The notes: a model not told the origin generated them from the sequence alone. Counted from the stretch's first letter, positions 1 to 8,604 are shown. The stretch is DNA of 64,000 nucleotides from Brumimicrobium oceani (GCF_003143775.1 NZ_QFRJ01000006.1:1-64000); one strand, 5' to 3'. Numbers and translations: made by a program.

Positions 1-28
1 AATAAAATCCCAGCTCGTTTGCGGGGTG

Positions 29-36
29 CAAAGATA
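29..36 (-). promoter_or_regulatory. Bacteroidota -7 promoter box pointing out of the window
   Basis: On the minus strand these bases read TATCTTTG, a full match to the Bacteroidota -7 consensus TAnnTTTG. Nothing leftward is coded in the remaining 28 bases, so it probably drives a gene whose start lies outside the window. Confidence 0.5.
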
Positions 37-314
37 CTGAGCTTTTTTCCATATCCAAGCTTTTTCGGAAACTATTATTGAAGTATTTTTAAATTAATGC
101 TTAACTCTCTTAAAATGTTTGATTTAAATTGAAAAGTTTTTTTTTTAAAAAAAAACTTAGAACCACGAGACACCGTCTCGCAGGAGCTATCGGGATTTGC
201 AAACTTGCAGGAGTGCTAATAAAATAATAGACTATATATAAGGTATGGATAACAATTGTTTCCGGATTGGAAATGATAGTAAATGAAGTTTCTTCGATAT
301 TAAATTCTTTTGCT

Positions 315-322
315 TAATTTTG
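315..322 (+). promoter_or_regulatory. -7 promoter box of mtaB
   Basis: The bases read TAATTTTG, matching TAnnTTTG, and would start transcription about 80 bases upstream of the mtaB ATG. A clear TTG at -33 was not seen. Confidence 0.45.
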
Positions 323-408
323 TTGTTTTGTAGAGTATCGCTGGTTATTTCTCTCTACTCTGGCGATTCCATCACTGCATAAAGACAATAAATCATTTTA
401 CATTAAAT

Positions 409-1728
409 ATGAATCAATATAAAAAGGTTGCGTTTTACACATTAGGATGTAAATTAAATTTTTCAGAGACGAGTACTATAGCTAGAAGCTTCGAGGAAGC
501 TGGGTATGCAAAAGTTGATTTCGATGACACACCAGATATATTTGTAGTGAATACATGTTCGGTAACTGAGAATGCTGACAAAAAGTGTGTTCAATTGGTG
601 AAGAAGGCTAAAAAAGTAAATCCTGAGAGTTTTGTTGTCATAATAGGTTGCTATGCACAGTTGAAACCTGAGAAAATTGCTGAGATTTATGGAGTTAATA
701 TGGTTTTAGGAGCAAATGAAAAGTTTGATATCGTAAAACACATTGAGAAAAATGAATTAAATGAGGGTGTTACAATAGAATATGGCAAAATCAAAGAAGT
801 CCAAGATTTCGAACCTTCCTTTTCGTACGGAGATAGAACGAGGTCATTCCTTAAGATACAAGATGGCTGTGATTACTTCTGTACTTTCTGCACTATTCCA
901 TTGGCTAGAGGAAAAAGCCGAAATGCAACTATTACACAAACGGTAGTTGAAGCTGAAAAAATTGCGGATACCGAAGTAAAAGAAATAGTGCTCACTGGAG
1001 TGAATATTGGTGACTTTGGTCAAGGTAATGAAGAAGACTTCTTCGGACTGATAAAGGAATTGGATCAGATATCTGGAATTGAACGTTTTAGAATTTCCTC
1101 TATCGAACCGAATTTATTGAGCAATGAAATTATTGATTTTTGCTTAAACGATTCAAAGCATTTTGTTCCCCACTTTCATATTCCTTTACAATCTGGATCT
1201 GATGAATTGCTTATTAAAATGCGCAGGAAGTATTTACGAGAAACCTACACCAATAGAGTTGAGCAAATAAAAAGGATTTCTCCTGACGCCTGCATAGGTG
1301 TTGATGTTATTGTTGGTTTTCCTGGAGAAACGGAGGAGGCGTTTATGGAAACTTATAATTACTTAAACGAGTTAAACTTTTCTTACTTGCATGTTTTTAC
1401 TTATTCTGAAAGGGCCAATACTACGGCTAACAAAATGGATGATGTTATTCCAATGCACACAAGAAAAGAGAGAAGTAAAATGCTTAGAATACTTTCAGAG
1501 AAGAAAAAGCGTGCATTTTATGAGTCTCAGATAGGAAAAAAAGGAATCGTTTTATGGGAAAGTCAAAACGATAATGGTTATATCAATGGTTTTACGGAGA
1601 ATTACATTAAAGTTAAACACCCGTATGACGAAAGTTTGGAGAATAAAATGATGGAGGTAAAGTATTTGGCTATTGATGGAGATGGGTTAATGTTTTCTGA
1701 GATATTAGAGATCAATACCACAAGCTAA
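409..1728 (+). CDS. mtaB: tRNA (N6-threonylcarbamoyladenosine(37)-C2)-methylthiotransferase MtaB
   Basis: This radical-SAM methylthiotransferase converts t6A37 to ms2t6A37 in tRNAs decoding ANN codons, using two 4Fe-4S clusters in the cytoplasm. The N-terminal UPF0004 domain shows the three expected cysteines C14 (TLGCKLN), C50 (NTCSVT) and C81 (IGCYAQ). The radical-SAM CxxxCxxC motif is C154, C158 and C161 in GCDYFCTFC. A TRAM-like segment ends the protein. The 439-residue length is normal for the family. NTCSVT and TLGCKLN fit MtaB better than MiaB or RimO. It is monocistronic and followed by a hairpin shared with the convergent gene. The subfamily call rests on motif resemblance, but confidence is high. 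Confidence 0.93.
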   Translation: MNQYKKVAFYTLGCKLNFSETSTIARSFEEAGYAKVDFDDTPDIFVVNTCSVTENADKKCVQLVKKAKKVNPESFVVIIGCYAQLKPEKIAEIYGVNMVLGANEKFDIVKHIEKNELNEGVTIEYGKIKEVQDFEPSFSYGDRTRSFLKIQDGCDYFCTFCTIPLARGKSRNATITQTVVEAEKIADTEVKEIVLTGVNIGDFGQGNEEDFFGLIKELDQISGIERFRISSIEPNLLSNEIIDFCLNDSKHFVPHFHIPLQSGSDELLIKMRRKYLRETYTNRVEQIKRISPDACIGVDVIVGFPGETEEAFMETYNYLNELNFSYLHVFTYSERANTTANKMDDVIPMHTRKERSKMLRILSEKKKRAFYESQIGKKGIVLWESQNDNGYINGFTENYIKVKHPYDESLENKMMEVKYLAIDGDGLMFSEILEINTTS

Positions 1729-1740
1729 AACTCGTGGTAG
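1717..1740. terminator. Hairpin between convergent mtaB and outer-membrane protein gene
   Basis: An inverted repeat starting TACCACAAG and ending CTCGTGGTA (one wobble pair) lies between the two convergent genes. The U-tract is poor on both sides. The right arm also matches the ACCACGAG repeat seen elsewhere in the first 5 kb. Confidence 0.45.
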
Positions 1741-1741
1741 T

Positions 1742-2458
1742 TTAAAAGAAATACTTGAGATTTAAAGAAAACGCTGAACCATCTATTATTCCATTAGTTA
1801 CTGTTTTATTTGTTCCATTTCTATAAGCAGCTGCAACTTCGAAAGTGGGAGAAAAAGGAATTCGGCCAGACATTCCCAGGTAAAAAGTTCCACTATTTAA
1901 ACTCCTGTACTCGAATCCAAGATCGGCGTTTGTGTTAAAGTCAAAGTAATCGAACCTTCCTCCTTCTATTTTAAAAAGATGTGTTCCTTGCGGATTTATT
2001 TCTGAACTGATGTTTGAAGCATTGAAATTTGTTGAGATTCCAATTCCAACATTCATATAAATATGTTTGCTTAGCTTTATGTAAACCAACATGTTTATTG
2101 GGATGTCACAGCTCACATAGCCTACCTCATCTTTAGCAATCAGACCAACACTTTTTAGATTGTAATTTACTTTATAATTTCGTCGCGTATAATTAATTCC
2201 AGTTTCGATAGCTAAGAGCTTTGTTAGACCAATTCTAACAATTCCGCCGTAAGAATATCCTACTAAAGGAGTAATTGTAGATTCGAACTCATTTTCATTT
2301 AAAACAAAAGCTTGATCGCCAACTAATCTGTTAGGAAGTATAGTCCTTACTTGAATTCCGAAAAAATTCTCAGGTTTATTCTTTGAAGTTTGTGACTTTA
2401 GGCTTGGATTTATAAGCAGCAAGGCCATGAATATGATTAGAAATTTCATTTGGTCCAT
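1742..2458 (-). CDS. Outer-membrane beta-barrel protein (paralogue 1)
   Basis: A 238-residue exported protein with a hydrophobic signal segment ending SLKSQ. Alternating hydrophobic strands and aromatic-rich turns (GYSYGG, GINYTRRNYK) are typical of the 8-strand porin-like OMPs of Bacteroidota, and it ends in the aromatic pair YFF expected of a barrel. It is clearly paralogous to the gene at 2609-3379: ETGINYTRRNYK, YSYGGIVRIGL and the final FSLNLKYFF are shared. The start may be the internal ATG at 2449, which gives a more usual signal peptide. Ligand and function are unknown. A gap of about 150 bases with a palindromic repeat separates it from the upstream paralogue. Confidence 0.8.
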   Translation of the reverse strand: MDQMKFLIIFMALLLINPSLKSQTSKNKPENFFGIQVRTILPNRLVGDQAFVLNENEFESTITPLVGYSYGGIVRIGLTKLLAIETGINYTRRNYKVNYNLKSVGLIAKDEVGYVSCDIPINMLVYIKLSKHIYMNVGIGISTNFNASNISSEINPQGTHLFKIEGGRFDYFDFNTNADLGFEYRSLNSGTFYLGMSGRIPFSPTFEVAAAYRNGTNKTVTNGIIDGSAFSLNLKYFF

Positions 2459-2608
2459 TTGTTATTTAAATCAATAACGCAGAATCTAATAGAATGGTTG
2501 GGGTACCACGAGCTACAAGGTCACGTTAGCGGCACAGTGCGGTAACTTTCTAGATACTAACAAATAACGGGGTAGCGAATAGCAAAAAGAATAAAATAAT
2601 TTTAAAAC

Positions 2609-3379
2609 TTATTGTTCAATAGGACCACCTTCGAATTGGATTCCTTTTTTAGTTTTTTGATTGTGGAAGAAATACTTTAAGTTTAAGGAGAAAGTGGATC
2701 CTTCAACTGTTCCGTATGAGATTGTTTTATTGGTTCCGTGTCGATATTCTGTTGCAATGGACAAAGTTGGTGAGAAAGGCACACGACCAGAAAGTCCAAG
2801 ATAGATAGTTCCATTGTCTTGGGTTCGGTATTCGAATCCAACATTTGCATTTGCATTAAAATCGAAAAACCCTAGTCTACGGCCTTCAAAAATGAATAGG
2901 TGTTTGCCTTCTGGATTAATTAGTGAGCGAATATTAGATGCATTAAAATTTCCTGATCCACCAATACTAACGTTCATAAACATCTGTTTTCCTAATTTAA
3001 CGTAGACAAGAAAATCTAGTGGGATATCAAAACTAACATAACCTAATTCATCTTCTGCATAAACATTAGAATCTGCAACGGCATAGCTGGCTTTATAATT
3101 TCGTCGCGTGTAATTAATTCCTGTTTCAATAGCTAGAAGTTCTGTTAACCCAATTCTCACAACTCCACCATAAGAATATCCCATCAATGGAGCTATTGTT
3201 GTTTCGAATCCGTCTTCTTTTATATCAAATGCTTTATCACCGACCAGACCAATTGGAATTAATGGCTTCACTTGAATTCCGAAATAATTTTCTGCTTTAT
3301 TCCTGTATTTTTGAGCTAATAATTCTGTACTGAAAAAAATTAGCACTAAAAGTAAAAAAAGTAGGCTTTTTAAATTCAT
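2609..3379 (-). CDS. Outer-membrane beta-barrel protein (paralogue 2)
   Basis: A 256-residue protein with a signal peptide (cleavage likely after LLAQ) and the same beta-barrel pattern as the downstream gene at 1742-2458. It differs by a charged tail of about 18 residues after the terminal strand (FSLNLKYFF followed by HNQKTKKG), which is unusual because OMP barrels normally end with the last strand. Its start overlaps the end of the small membrane protein gene by 4 bases, so it is probably translated from the nitroreductase mRNA. The pair looks like a tandem duplication. Function is unknown. Confidence 0.8.
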   Translation of the reverse strand: MNLKSLLFLLLVLIFFSTELLAQKYRNKAENYFGIQVKPLIPIGLVGDKAFDIKEDGFETTIAPLMGYSYGGVVRIGLTELLAIETGINYTRRNYKASYAVADSNVYAEDELGYVSFDIPLDFLVYVKLGKQMFMNVSIGGSGNFNASNIRSLINPEGKHLFIFEGRRLGFFDFNANANVGFEYRTQDNGTIYLGLSGRVPFSPTLSIATEYRHGTNKTISYGTVEGSTFSLNLKYFFHNQKTKKGIQFEGGPIEQ

Positions 3380-3777
3380 TCTTTAATTTGATGTAATTCT
3401 GTCTTTTCTCCTATTAAATCTGGTCGTGAACAATACCCGACTGTAGCCAGAGTCATAACACCCAAACCGAATAAGACTAACGACCAACGTAAAATTTTAT
3501 TGCCTATAATGAAGTTTCTGTTTCTTCCTTCCACTTGAAAATTAATCTTCTCCACTTTTGAATGGTCACGGTTATGAATTCCAAAAAGAAAATAATTTTT
3601 TCCACGGGTATCCTCTTGACCCTTTTCAAACCAAATTTTATTGGCTTTTAAAGTTTGCTCAAAATCATCAGCTCTTTTTTTATCAGCAAAACGAAAAACG
3701 ACATAGTTGGGATTTGAAGGATGGCGAACATAATTCACCAATCCTAAATCTATAATATTTTCTACTTTTGAATCCAT
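3376..3777 (-). CDS. Small membrane protein of unknown function
   Basis: A 133-residue protein I do not recognise. The first 85 or so residues are soluble and mixed alpha/beta, rich in charged residues. A single transmembrane segment (about residues 95-113) and a short tail follow. The N-terminal part (VVFRFADKKRADDFEQTLKA) resembles a small ferredoxin-like or signal-integrating fold, but this is only an impression. It overlaps the nitroreductase gene by 16 bases and the outer-membrane protein gene by 4 bases, so it belongs to a tightly packed leftward operon. Confidence 0.7.
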   Translation of the reverse strand: MDSKVENIIDLGLVNYVRHPSNPNYVVFRFADKKRADDFEQTLKANKIWFEKGQEDTRGKNYFLFGIHNRDHSKVEKINFQVEGRNRNFIIGNKILRWSLVLFGLGVMTLATVGYCSRPDLIGEKTELHQIKE

Positions 3778-4349
3778 TCGGTTACATATTCTATTGGTTT
3801 ACGCTGACCTTTTGGCCATTCTTCTCCTGGATACCCAACATAAAAAAGGCCTAAACAAAGGTCTTTTGGACCAATATCTAAAAACTCTTTCATTTCATTG
3901 GTATATACCAATTTTGGAGTTGCCCAGAAACCTCCTAGTCCGTATGCGGTACAAGTAAGGTGTATATTCTGGACGGCACAGGCAACGGCGGCGATTTCTT
4001 CTATTTCTGGAATTTTTTCTGATGCTTGTCTTTCCATACAAATAGCGATTACTGCAGATGCTTTTGCCGGTCTGTTGGTCATACGGGCCAATTTTACTTC
4101 ATTTACTTCCTTCGAGGGAACCTTATCGATATATAAGTCGCGCATGAATTCGCCCAAACGCGTCTTGCCTTCTTCCATAAAAACTTTAAACCTCCAAGGC
4201 TGAGTTAATCCGTGGGAAGGTGCCCAAATCGCATTATTCATTAACAACTCAACCTGCTCTCTGTGTACTTTTCTATCGCTAAAAAACTCAGGGTAGATGG
4301 TCCTTCTGTCTTTTATTAACTCTGTTATCTCACTTAAATTGTATTTCAT
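3762..4349 (-). CDS. Nitroreductase family protein
   Basis: A flavin-dependent NAD(P)H oxidoreductase of the nitroreductase fold, expected to bind FMN as a dimer in the cytoplasm. The family signature is visible: an RRTIYPEFF segment near the N-terminus (phosphate-binding RR), NNAIWAPSHGLTQPWRFKVF, and a C-terminal GYPGEEWPKGQRKP stretch. The physiological substrate cannot be read from sequence. The frame is open to a TTG at 4376, but a -7 box lies at 4374-4381, so transcription starts downstream of that codon and the ATG at 4349 (195 residues) is the better start. It is first in an operon with the small membrane protein and an outer-membrane protein. Confidence 0.85.
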   Translation of the reverse strand: MKYNLSEITELIKDRRTIYPEFFSDRKVHREQVELLMNNAIWAPSHGLTQPWRFKVFMEEGKTRLGEFMRDLYIDKVPSKEVNEVKLARMTNRPAKASAVIAICMERQASEKIPEIEEIAAVACAVQNIHLTCTAYGLGGFWATPKLVYTNEMKEFLDIGPKDLCLGLFYVGYPGEEWPKGQRKPIEYVTEWIQK

Positions 4350-4373
4350 CTTATTGAGCTTAAATTTCGAATG

Positions 4374-4381
4374 CAAAGATA
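4374..4381 (-). promoter_or_regulatory. -7 promoter box of the nitroreductase operon
   Basis: On the minus strand this reads TATCTTTG, a full match to TAnnTTTG. It rules out the upstream TTG as start codon and leaves a leader of roughly 20 bases before the ATG at 4349. Confidence 0.6.
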
Positions 4382-4425
4382 TTATGAATATTGTGAGTAA
4401 ACGTTATAAAGAGGATAGTATTTTT

Positions 4426-4575
4426 GAAACCACGATAATCTCGCGGTAGCGTTATTGCATGCAAAGATGAGCGGAGATTTGAAGAGTCTGCTGAGATAAA
4501 AAGAGTATTCCGTTAAGATACAAACCCGATGCAAACCACGAGACAATCTCGCGGGAGAAACGTGACACGCCGAAG
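4426..4575. repeat. ACCACGAG palindromic repeats (two copies)
   Basis: Two short copies, about 4428-4450 and 4534-4556, share ACCACGA followed by ATCTCGCGG(G/T)AG. A related copy is at 162-190, a diverged one near 2503, and the arm of the hairpin at 1717-1740 matches. GAGAC...GTCTC is self-complementary, so each copy can form a small hairpin. Confidence 0.5.
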
Positions 4576-4610
4576 GAATAACAGTTCAACAACAGCAAAT
4601 AGAACAGGTT

Positions 4611-5339
4611 TTATTTGAAGACTTTTTTAACTATTTCTTCTTTGTTAAAAGGTGTTTTAAAATCTAAAAGCATTTGAGATTCTGCGTCTATAGCGATCAC
4701 TCTGCTACAATATTCGAAGCACAACTCTAAATCGTGTGATGATATGAAAATAAGCTGGTTATTTTTCACTGCAATATCCTTTAATAATTGTAACACCTTT
4801 CTTCGGTTGTTGTAATCTAAAAAGGCTGTGGGCTCGTCGAGTATCATAATTTTGGCTTCCTGTGCCAAGGCTTTTCCTATCATTGCAATTTGGCGTTCTC
4901 CGTCACTTAAGGTCACCGTGTTTTTATTCGTAAAATCTGACAAGCCTAATTGATTCAGTACTTTTTTCACCACCGCTTGATCTTTCTCAGTTAGTTTATT
5001 TAACATGTTGGTATAGGGTGCTCTTCCCATTGCAACAAGGTTGTAAACAGTTAAGTGCTCCACTCCTCCGAACTTTGATGGAACAAAACTTAAATGCTTT
5101 GCTTTGTCCATTCTTGAAAGGTCTTTCCAATTTTGACGATCAATTGATATTGCACCTGACAAGGGTTCTTGCTCACCTAAAATAGTGTTGAACAAGGTGG
5201 TTTTCCCTGATCCGTTAGGTCCAATAACCGCTACAAATTCTCCAGGATTAAATAGCAGCTCATCTGATGAAAAGAGCAAGCTTTCTTTTTTGTGCTTTAT
5301 CTTACTGAACCCGATATGTAGATTTTTGAATACTAACAT
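4611..5339 (-). CDS. btuD: ABC transporter ATP-binding protein, cobalamin/iron-complex type (BtuD-like)
   Basis: This is the cytoplasmic ATPase of a FecCD/BtuCD-type importer. The Walker A motif GPNGSGKTT, the signature TLSDGERQ, the Walker B ILDEP and the switch His in ISSHD are all intact. The frame is open to an ATG at 5363, but the ATG at 5339 overlaps the permease stop codon as TAATG, a classic translational-coupling arrangement, so I chose 5339 (242 residues). FecE-like ATPases for iron chelates look the same. The cobalamin assignment rests on the divergent riboswitch-controlled BtuB locus. The last gene of the leftward operon. Confidence 0.8.
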   Translation of the reverse strand: MLVFKNLHIGFSKIKHKKESLLFSSDELLFNPGEFVAVIGPNGSGKTTLFNTILGEQEPLSGAISIDRQNWKDLSRMDKAKHLSFVPSKFGGVEHLTVYNLVAMGRAPYTNMLNKLTEKDQAVVKKVLNQLGLSDFTNKNTVTLSDGERQIAMIGKALAQEAKIMILDEPTAFLDYNNRRKVLQLLKDIAVKNNQLIFISSHDLELCFEYCSRVIAIDAESQMLLDFKTPFNKEEIVKKVFK

Positions 5340-6355
5340 TAGAACTTCTTCATTATTATCCACATCACAACTGGTGCTCCTACTAAGGCTGTTAATGCAT
5401 TTAATGGCAAATTAACGTAAGGTAAAAGCAGTTGCATGGTGATGTCACAAATTACTATAAGAAGTGCGCCTCCCAGCAAACTCCCAATCAACAAATGATA
5501 ATGATTCGTCGTTTTATAAATCATTTTTACCATGTTAGGAACAACGAGTCCAACAAACGCAATTGGTCCACAAAAAGCTGTAACCACCCCCGTTAGAATA
5601 GCCGTAGCCACAATAATTAAAAATCGTATTGTTTTAACGTTAACCCCCAATAAGGATGCACTTTTGTCTCCAAGTAAAAGTAAATTCAATGGCTTCACTA
5701 ATGCTAAAGAAAGCAGTGCTCCTATGATTACAACAAGTGACAAAATACCCAATTGATTAAATTCAACTCCTTGTAATGAACCAAAACTCCAAAGCATAAA
5801 AGATTTGAGGTTATTTGGATCTGCGTACGCTTGAATTAAACTCACCAAAGCTCCAGCGAAACTTCCAAACATGATTCCTACCAACAAAAGCGATACTTTA
5901 TTTTTTACGTAAATGGAGCAAAATAGAATAAAAACCCCAGCGCCCGACGCCCCAATCACTGCAGCAGCAATCAATCCTAGGTCACTTCCAAAAAATGAAA
6001 AGGTAGACATTGTACTTATGGCTACCAGGAGGGAAGAACCTGAGTTAATTCCGAGAACATAGGGCCCTGCCAAGGGGTTTTGAAACAATGTTTGCATCAA
6101 CAAACCAGCAATGGAAAGTGCTGCACCAGACATTATTGCAGTGAGCACTCTAGGAAAACGAAATACCCGAACGGTTAGCTCTGCTGTGGAGGATGAGTCA
6201 TAGTTAAAGATACCATTAAAAATATCGTTAAAACCTATGGAAAAACTACCCAAAGTAAGGTCAAAAATCACCAAAGCCAAGAGCAGCAGAAACAACAATC
6301 CACTTGTTCTCCAATATTTCTTATTCACAACATCCATGTTTGGCAAAGGTATCAA
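5339..6355 (-). CDS. btuC: ABC transporter permease, FecCD family (BtuC-like)
   Basis: The inner-membrane channel of the importer, 338 residues with about ten hydrophobic segments, normal for the FecCD family. Family motifs are visible: RFPRVLTAIMSGAALSIAG, then the LLMQTLFQNPLAGPYVLGI stretch, and near the C-terminus GPIAFVGLVVPNM, the coupling loop to the ATPase. The stop codon overlaps the ATPase start, and the binding-protein gene ends 57 bases upstream, so the three form one operon. Transported substrate is inferred (cobalamin); an iron chelate cannot be excluded from the sequence. Confidence 0.85.
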   Translation of the reverse strand: MIPLPNMDVVNKKYWRTSGLLFLLLLALVIFDLTLGSFSIGFNDIFNGIFNYDSSSTAELTVRVFRFPRVLTAIMSGAALSIAGLLMQTLFQNPLAGPYVLGINSGSSLLVAISTMSTFSFFGSDLGLIAAAVIGASGAGVFILFCSIYVKNKVSLLLVGIMFGSFAGALVSLIQAYADPNNLKSFMLWSFGSLQGVEFNQLGILSLVVIIGALLSLALVKPLNLLLLGDKSASLLGVNVKTIRFLIIVATAILTGVVTAFCGPIAFVGLVVPNMVKMIYKTTNHYHLLIGSLLGGALLIVICDITMQLLLPYVNLPLNALTALVGAPVVMWIIMKKF

Positions 6356-6412
6356 GCGGAATTTAAAATAGGCCCATTTGCGTGTACTATTTTTAGTATA
6401 CGCTAAAGGACA

Positions 6413-7531
6413 TTAAGGTAAAAGCTCGTAAAAGGTTAATTCTTTGTCTTCGAAAAGATCTGGATGAAATATTTTACCTAAATCCTCTAAGACTTTATGT
6501 GGTTCGATAGGTGAGTTTTCCCAAAAACAATTGGTATTGTTGAAATAGCTAAATAGCTTTCCTGTCTTTACCGCTTTAAGCATTCCAAATTTTTGACTTT
6601 GCTTTAGCAGTTCTTCTTTTGATGAAGCACCAGCATTTAACCAAAATTCTGTTTCTTGATTATTGGTTATTACATCTTCCAAACTTAAAGTTAAGCTAGC
6701 TGTTCCTTTTGTTCTGCTATACACATAATTGATATTTGCATCTTTGAAAAATTGGGCCATAAAACTCTCACCTGCAGGAACATTAAATGCATCTCCAAAG
6801 TAAGTTCCTGCAAAAACGCTAGGTCCCTTATCGGCTAATTTTAGTTTATCTGTGATGGCGTAATACTTAGCTTTTATCTCTTCGAAAATTGCTTTTGCTT
6901 CTTTCTCCTTTTGGAAAAGTGCACCATACACCAAAATCCACTCTGCCCTTCCCATAGGGTGAGTTTCTTTCCACTCAAATATTTTAAAAGTCTTTAAGTT
7001 TGCCTGAGCCAGTTTGTTTAGAATTGGTGCATCATCATTAAAACCTGAATAAAGAATAATATCTGGATTTACTGCTACGAAGGCCTCCGCATCCGACATT
7101 CCTATATCGCCTACCTCCGTGACTACAGCTTTACTTACTGGATTACATAAGTAATCGTATTTTGATACTCCAGCAATCTTGTCTCCAAGGCTAAGCTTTC
7201 GGAGCATTCCTACCTGAGTTGCGGATAGCGCGACAACACGATCCATATTCTTTGGGAAGAAATCGGCTTCACTTTCCTCTGTTTTTGAAACCTTGTAAGA
7301 ATTAAGTACGACATCTGTGTCGGGATCAATAATATTGATTTCTATGAATGCTCGGTGCTGAATTATTTGAAAAGCTTTAGCAAATTCGTTTTCTAGAGTA
7401 TCAATATCTTGAATGCCCTTTACAATTGCAAAGTCTTTCTTCTGCTCTCCCTCGCAAGCTACTGCAACAAAAAAAGCAAAGAAAATCAAGGTAAAGTACT
7501 TACCGAAAGTCAATAAATTATTCATGTTCAT
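6413..7531 (-). CDS. btuF: Cobalamin/iron-complex substrate-binding lipoprotein (BtuF-like)
   Basis: The periplasmic binding protein of the importer, 372 residues. A lipoprotein signal ends AVAC, with C26 as the lipidated cysteine. The body has the two-lobe PF01497 fold: DRVVALSATQVGMLRKLSLGDKIAGVSKYDYLC opens lobe 1, EVGDIGMSDAEAFVAVNPDIILYSG follows, and a rigid helix links to lobe 2. It is the first gene of a leftward ABC operon and lies back-to-back with the riboswitch-controlled B12 genes. No riboswitch or good -7 box was found directly upstream. An alternative start is the ATG at 7525. Family is certain; substrate is inferred from context. Confidence 0.82.
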   Translation of the reverse strand: MNMNNLLTFGKYFTLIFFAFFVAVACEGEQKKDFAIVKGIQDIDTLENEFAKAFQIIQHRAFIEINIIDPDTDVVLNSYKVSKTEESEADFFPKNMDRVVALSATQVGMLRKLSLGDKIAGVSKYDYLCNPVSKAVVTEVGDIGMSDAEAFVAVNPDIILYSGFNDDAPILNKLAQANLKTFKIFEWKETHPMGRAEWILVYGALFQKEKEAKAIFEEIKAKYYAITDKLKLADKGPSVFAGTYFGDAFNVPAGESFMAQFFKDANINYVYSRTKGTASLTLSLEDVITNNQETEFWLNAGASSKEELLKQSQKFGMLKAVKTGKLFSYFNNTNCFWENSPIEPHKVLEDLGKIFHPDLFEDKELTFYELLP

Positions 7532-8043
7532 TGTTATAAATAAGGATAAAGTGACGCTTTTAAGTGCGTAAAAATAGGATGAAAATTGATTTAGCTTTGC
7601 TATTATTCGTTAAAAAACAAGTGCTACAAGCAAAACAACGCTTTGTTTATGTCAAAATGAAAAGGAATAAGCTTTTTGTTCTATGTGCCGGAAGACCTGG
7701 TAACTTTTGAAAAAAATATCAAAATTTACCTCGAAAATTCGGGTGTTTTTTTGTTGCTAGGACTTTGGTTTAAAGTTCTAAGGTTTGTATCACATAAAAC
7801 CGATTTCAAACTCAACATTATTGTCAAAGCACAACCGTGCCCTTTTAGTCGAGATCTGACAAAATTCCAATCATTTCATTTGCATTAAATTCAAACGAGT
7901 AGGAATAAAAACAGATATCATCTCTAAATAATTTCATAAAACAAAAAAAATATGGATATTTACGGAGTTATAAAAAAACAGAAGTACTTCATTGAAAAGT
8001 AATTCAACTAAACGAAACGGATAATTTCAAATATAAAAACTCT
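7532..8043. other. Divergent intergenic region between btuF-like and lipoprotein genes
   Basis: No convincing gene. A possible rightward -7 box TAGCTTTG is at 7592-7599. A short stretch at about 7684-7702 (GCCGGAAGACCTG) resembles the 3' B12 box of a cobalamin riboswitch, but the other conserved riboswitch elements are absent, so I do not call one here. Confidence 0.45.
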
Positions 8044-8484
8044 ATGAAAACAATAAAACTACTCTCTCTTGGCCTATTCGTAGCCGGTGCAATGTTACTG
8101 ACAAGCTGTAAAAAAGAAGGGTGCACAAACCCTGTGGCTGACAATTATGATGCTGAAGCAAAAACAAGTGATTTATCTTGTGTTTATACCGTAGATGCCG
8201 TTTTCTGGTTTAAAGAAAGTGTTTCTATTGCATTGCAGGCTGCCGAAATTAATAAGCTAACTTACCTTTTAAACGGAGAGCCTTTTGGAACTTCAAAAAC
8301 AGATGTTTTTTGGGAGGAAGCACCAGAATGTGGGAGTGCAGGATCAATAAAATTTAGTACAGAGCTTAAAGAATCTAATTCTGAACCTTTTTATTACTCA
8401 GTTACAGACGAAGAAGGGTTAGAACTTTGGAGAGAGATTATCACACTAGATACAGACTCATGTAGAGTTATTCTTCTCGAGTAA
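8044..8484 (+). CDS. Small lipoprotein of unknown function in the B12 locus
   Basis: A 146-residue protein with a lipoprotein signal ending LLTSC (C22). A short Cys-containing TNPVADNYDAEAKTSDLSC motif follows, of the kind often repeated in Bacteroidota surface proteins as TNP-A-NY. The remainder (about residues 50-146) looks like a single beta-sandwich with two more cysteines that could pair. It sits between the ABC operon and the riboswitch, transcribed rightward, and is closed by its own terminator, so it is not under the riboswitch. I do not recognise the family, and a role in B12 uptake is only suggested by position. Confidence 0.75.
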   Translation: MKTIKLLSLGLFVAGAMLLTSCKKEGCTNPVADNYDAEAKTSDLSCVYTVDAVFWFKESVSIALQAAEINKLTYLLNGEPFGTSKTDVFWEEAPECGSAGSIKFSTELKESNSEPFYYSVTDEEGLELWREIITLDTDSCRVILLE

Positions 8485-8513
8485 AGTCAAGCTCTTGATA
8501 ATGGAAAATTAGC

Positions 8514-8550
8514 GTCCGCACAGCAGTTTTGTTGTGCGGACTTTTATTTC
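8514..8550 (+). terminator. Rho-independent terminator after the small lipoprotein gene
   Basis: A perfect 9-bp stem GTCCGCACA / TGTGCGGAC is followed by a T-rich run. It insulates the lipoprotein gene from the riboswitch-controlled operon downstream. Confidence 0.85.
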
Positions 8551-8565
8551 TTCTTAAATCAGAAC

Positions 8566-8595
8566 TTGTTTTATCCGAAAATCAATCTAACTTTG
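8566..8595 (+). promoter_or_regulatory. Promoter of the cobalamin riboswitch operon
   Basis: TTG at 8566-8568 and TAACTTTG at 8588-8595 match the Bacteroidota -33/-7 consensus with a 19-base spacer. Transcription would begin near 8601, just before the riboswitch. Confidence 0.7.
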
Positions 8596-8604
8596 CATTA
8601 CATT

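Larger units (their letters stand above)
1..408. other. Intergenic region before mtaB
   Basis: No gene is visible. It holds a leftward -7 box at 29-36, an A/T palindrome around 134-156, one copy of the ACCACGAG palindromic repeat at about 162-190, and a rightward -7 box at 315-322. Confidence 0.6.

Noticed and set aside
4534-4556. Possible CRISPR repeats (ACCACGAG copies)
   Set aside because: Copies are scattered over 4 kb between genes with no regular spacing and no spacers.
7684-7702. B12-box-like sequence suggesting a second cobalamin riboswitch
   Set aside because: Only the 3' box resembles the aptamer; the GGTG and GCAACTGT-type core is missing on both strands nearby.
7676-7888. 70-codon plus-strand frame
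   Set aside because: No family features, no good start or ribosome site, and it lies in a divergent promoter region.
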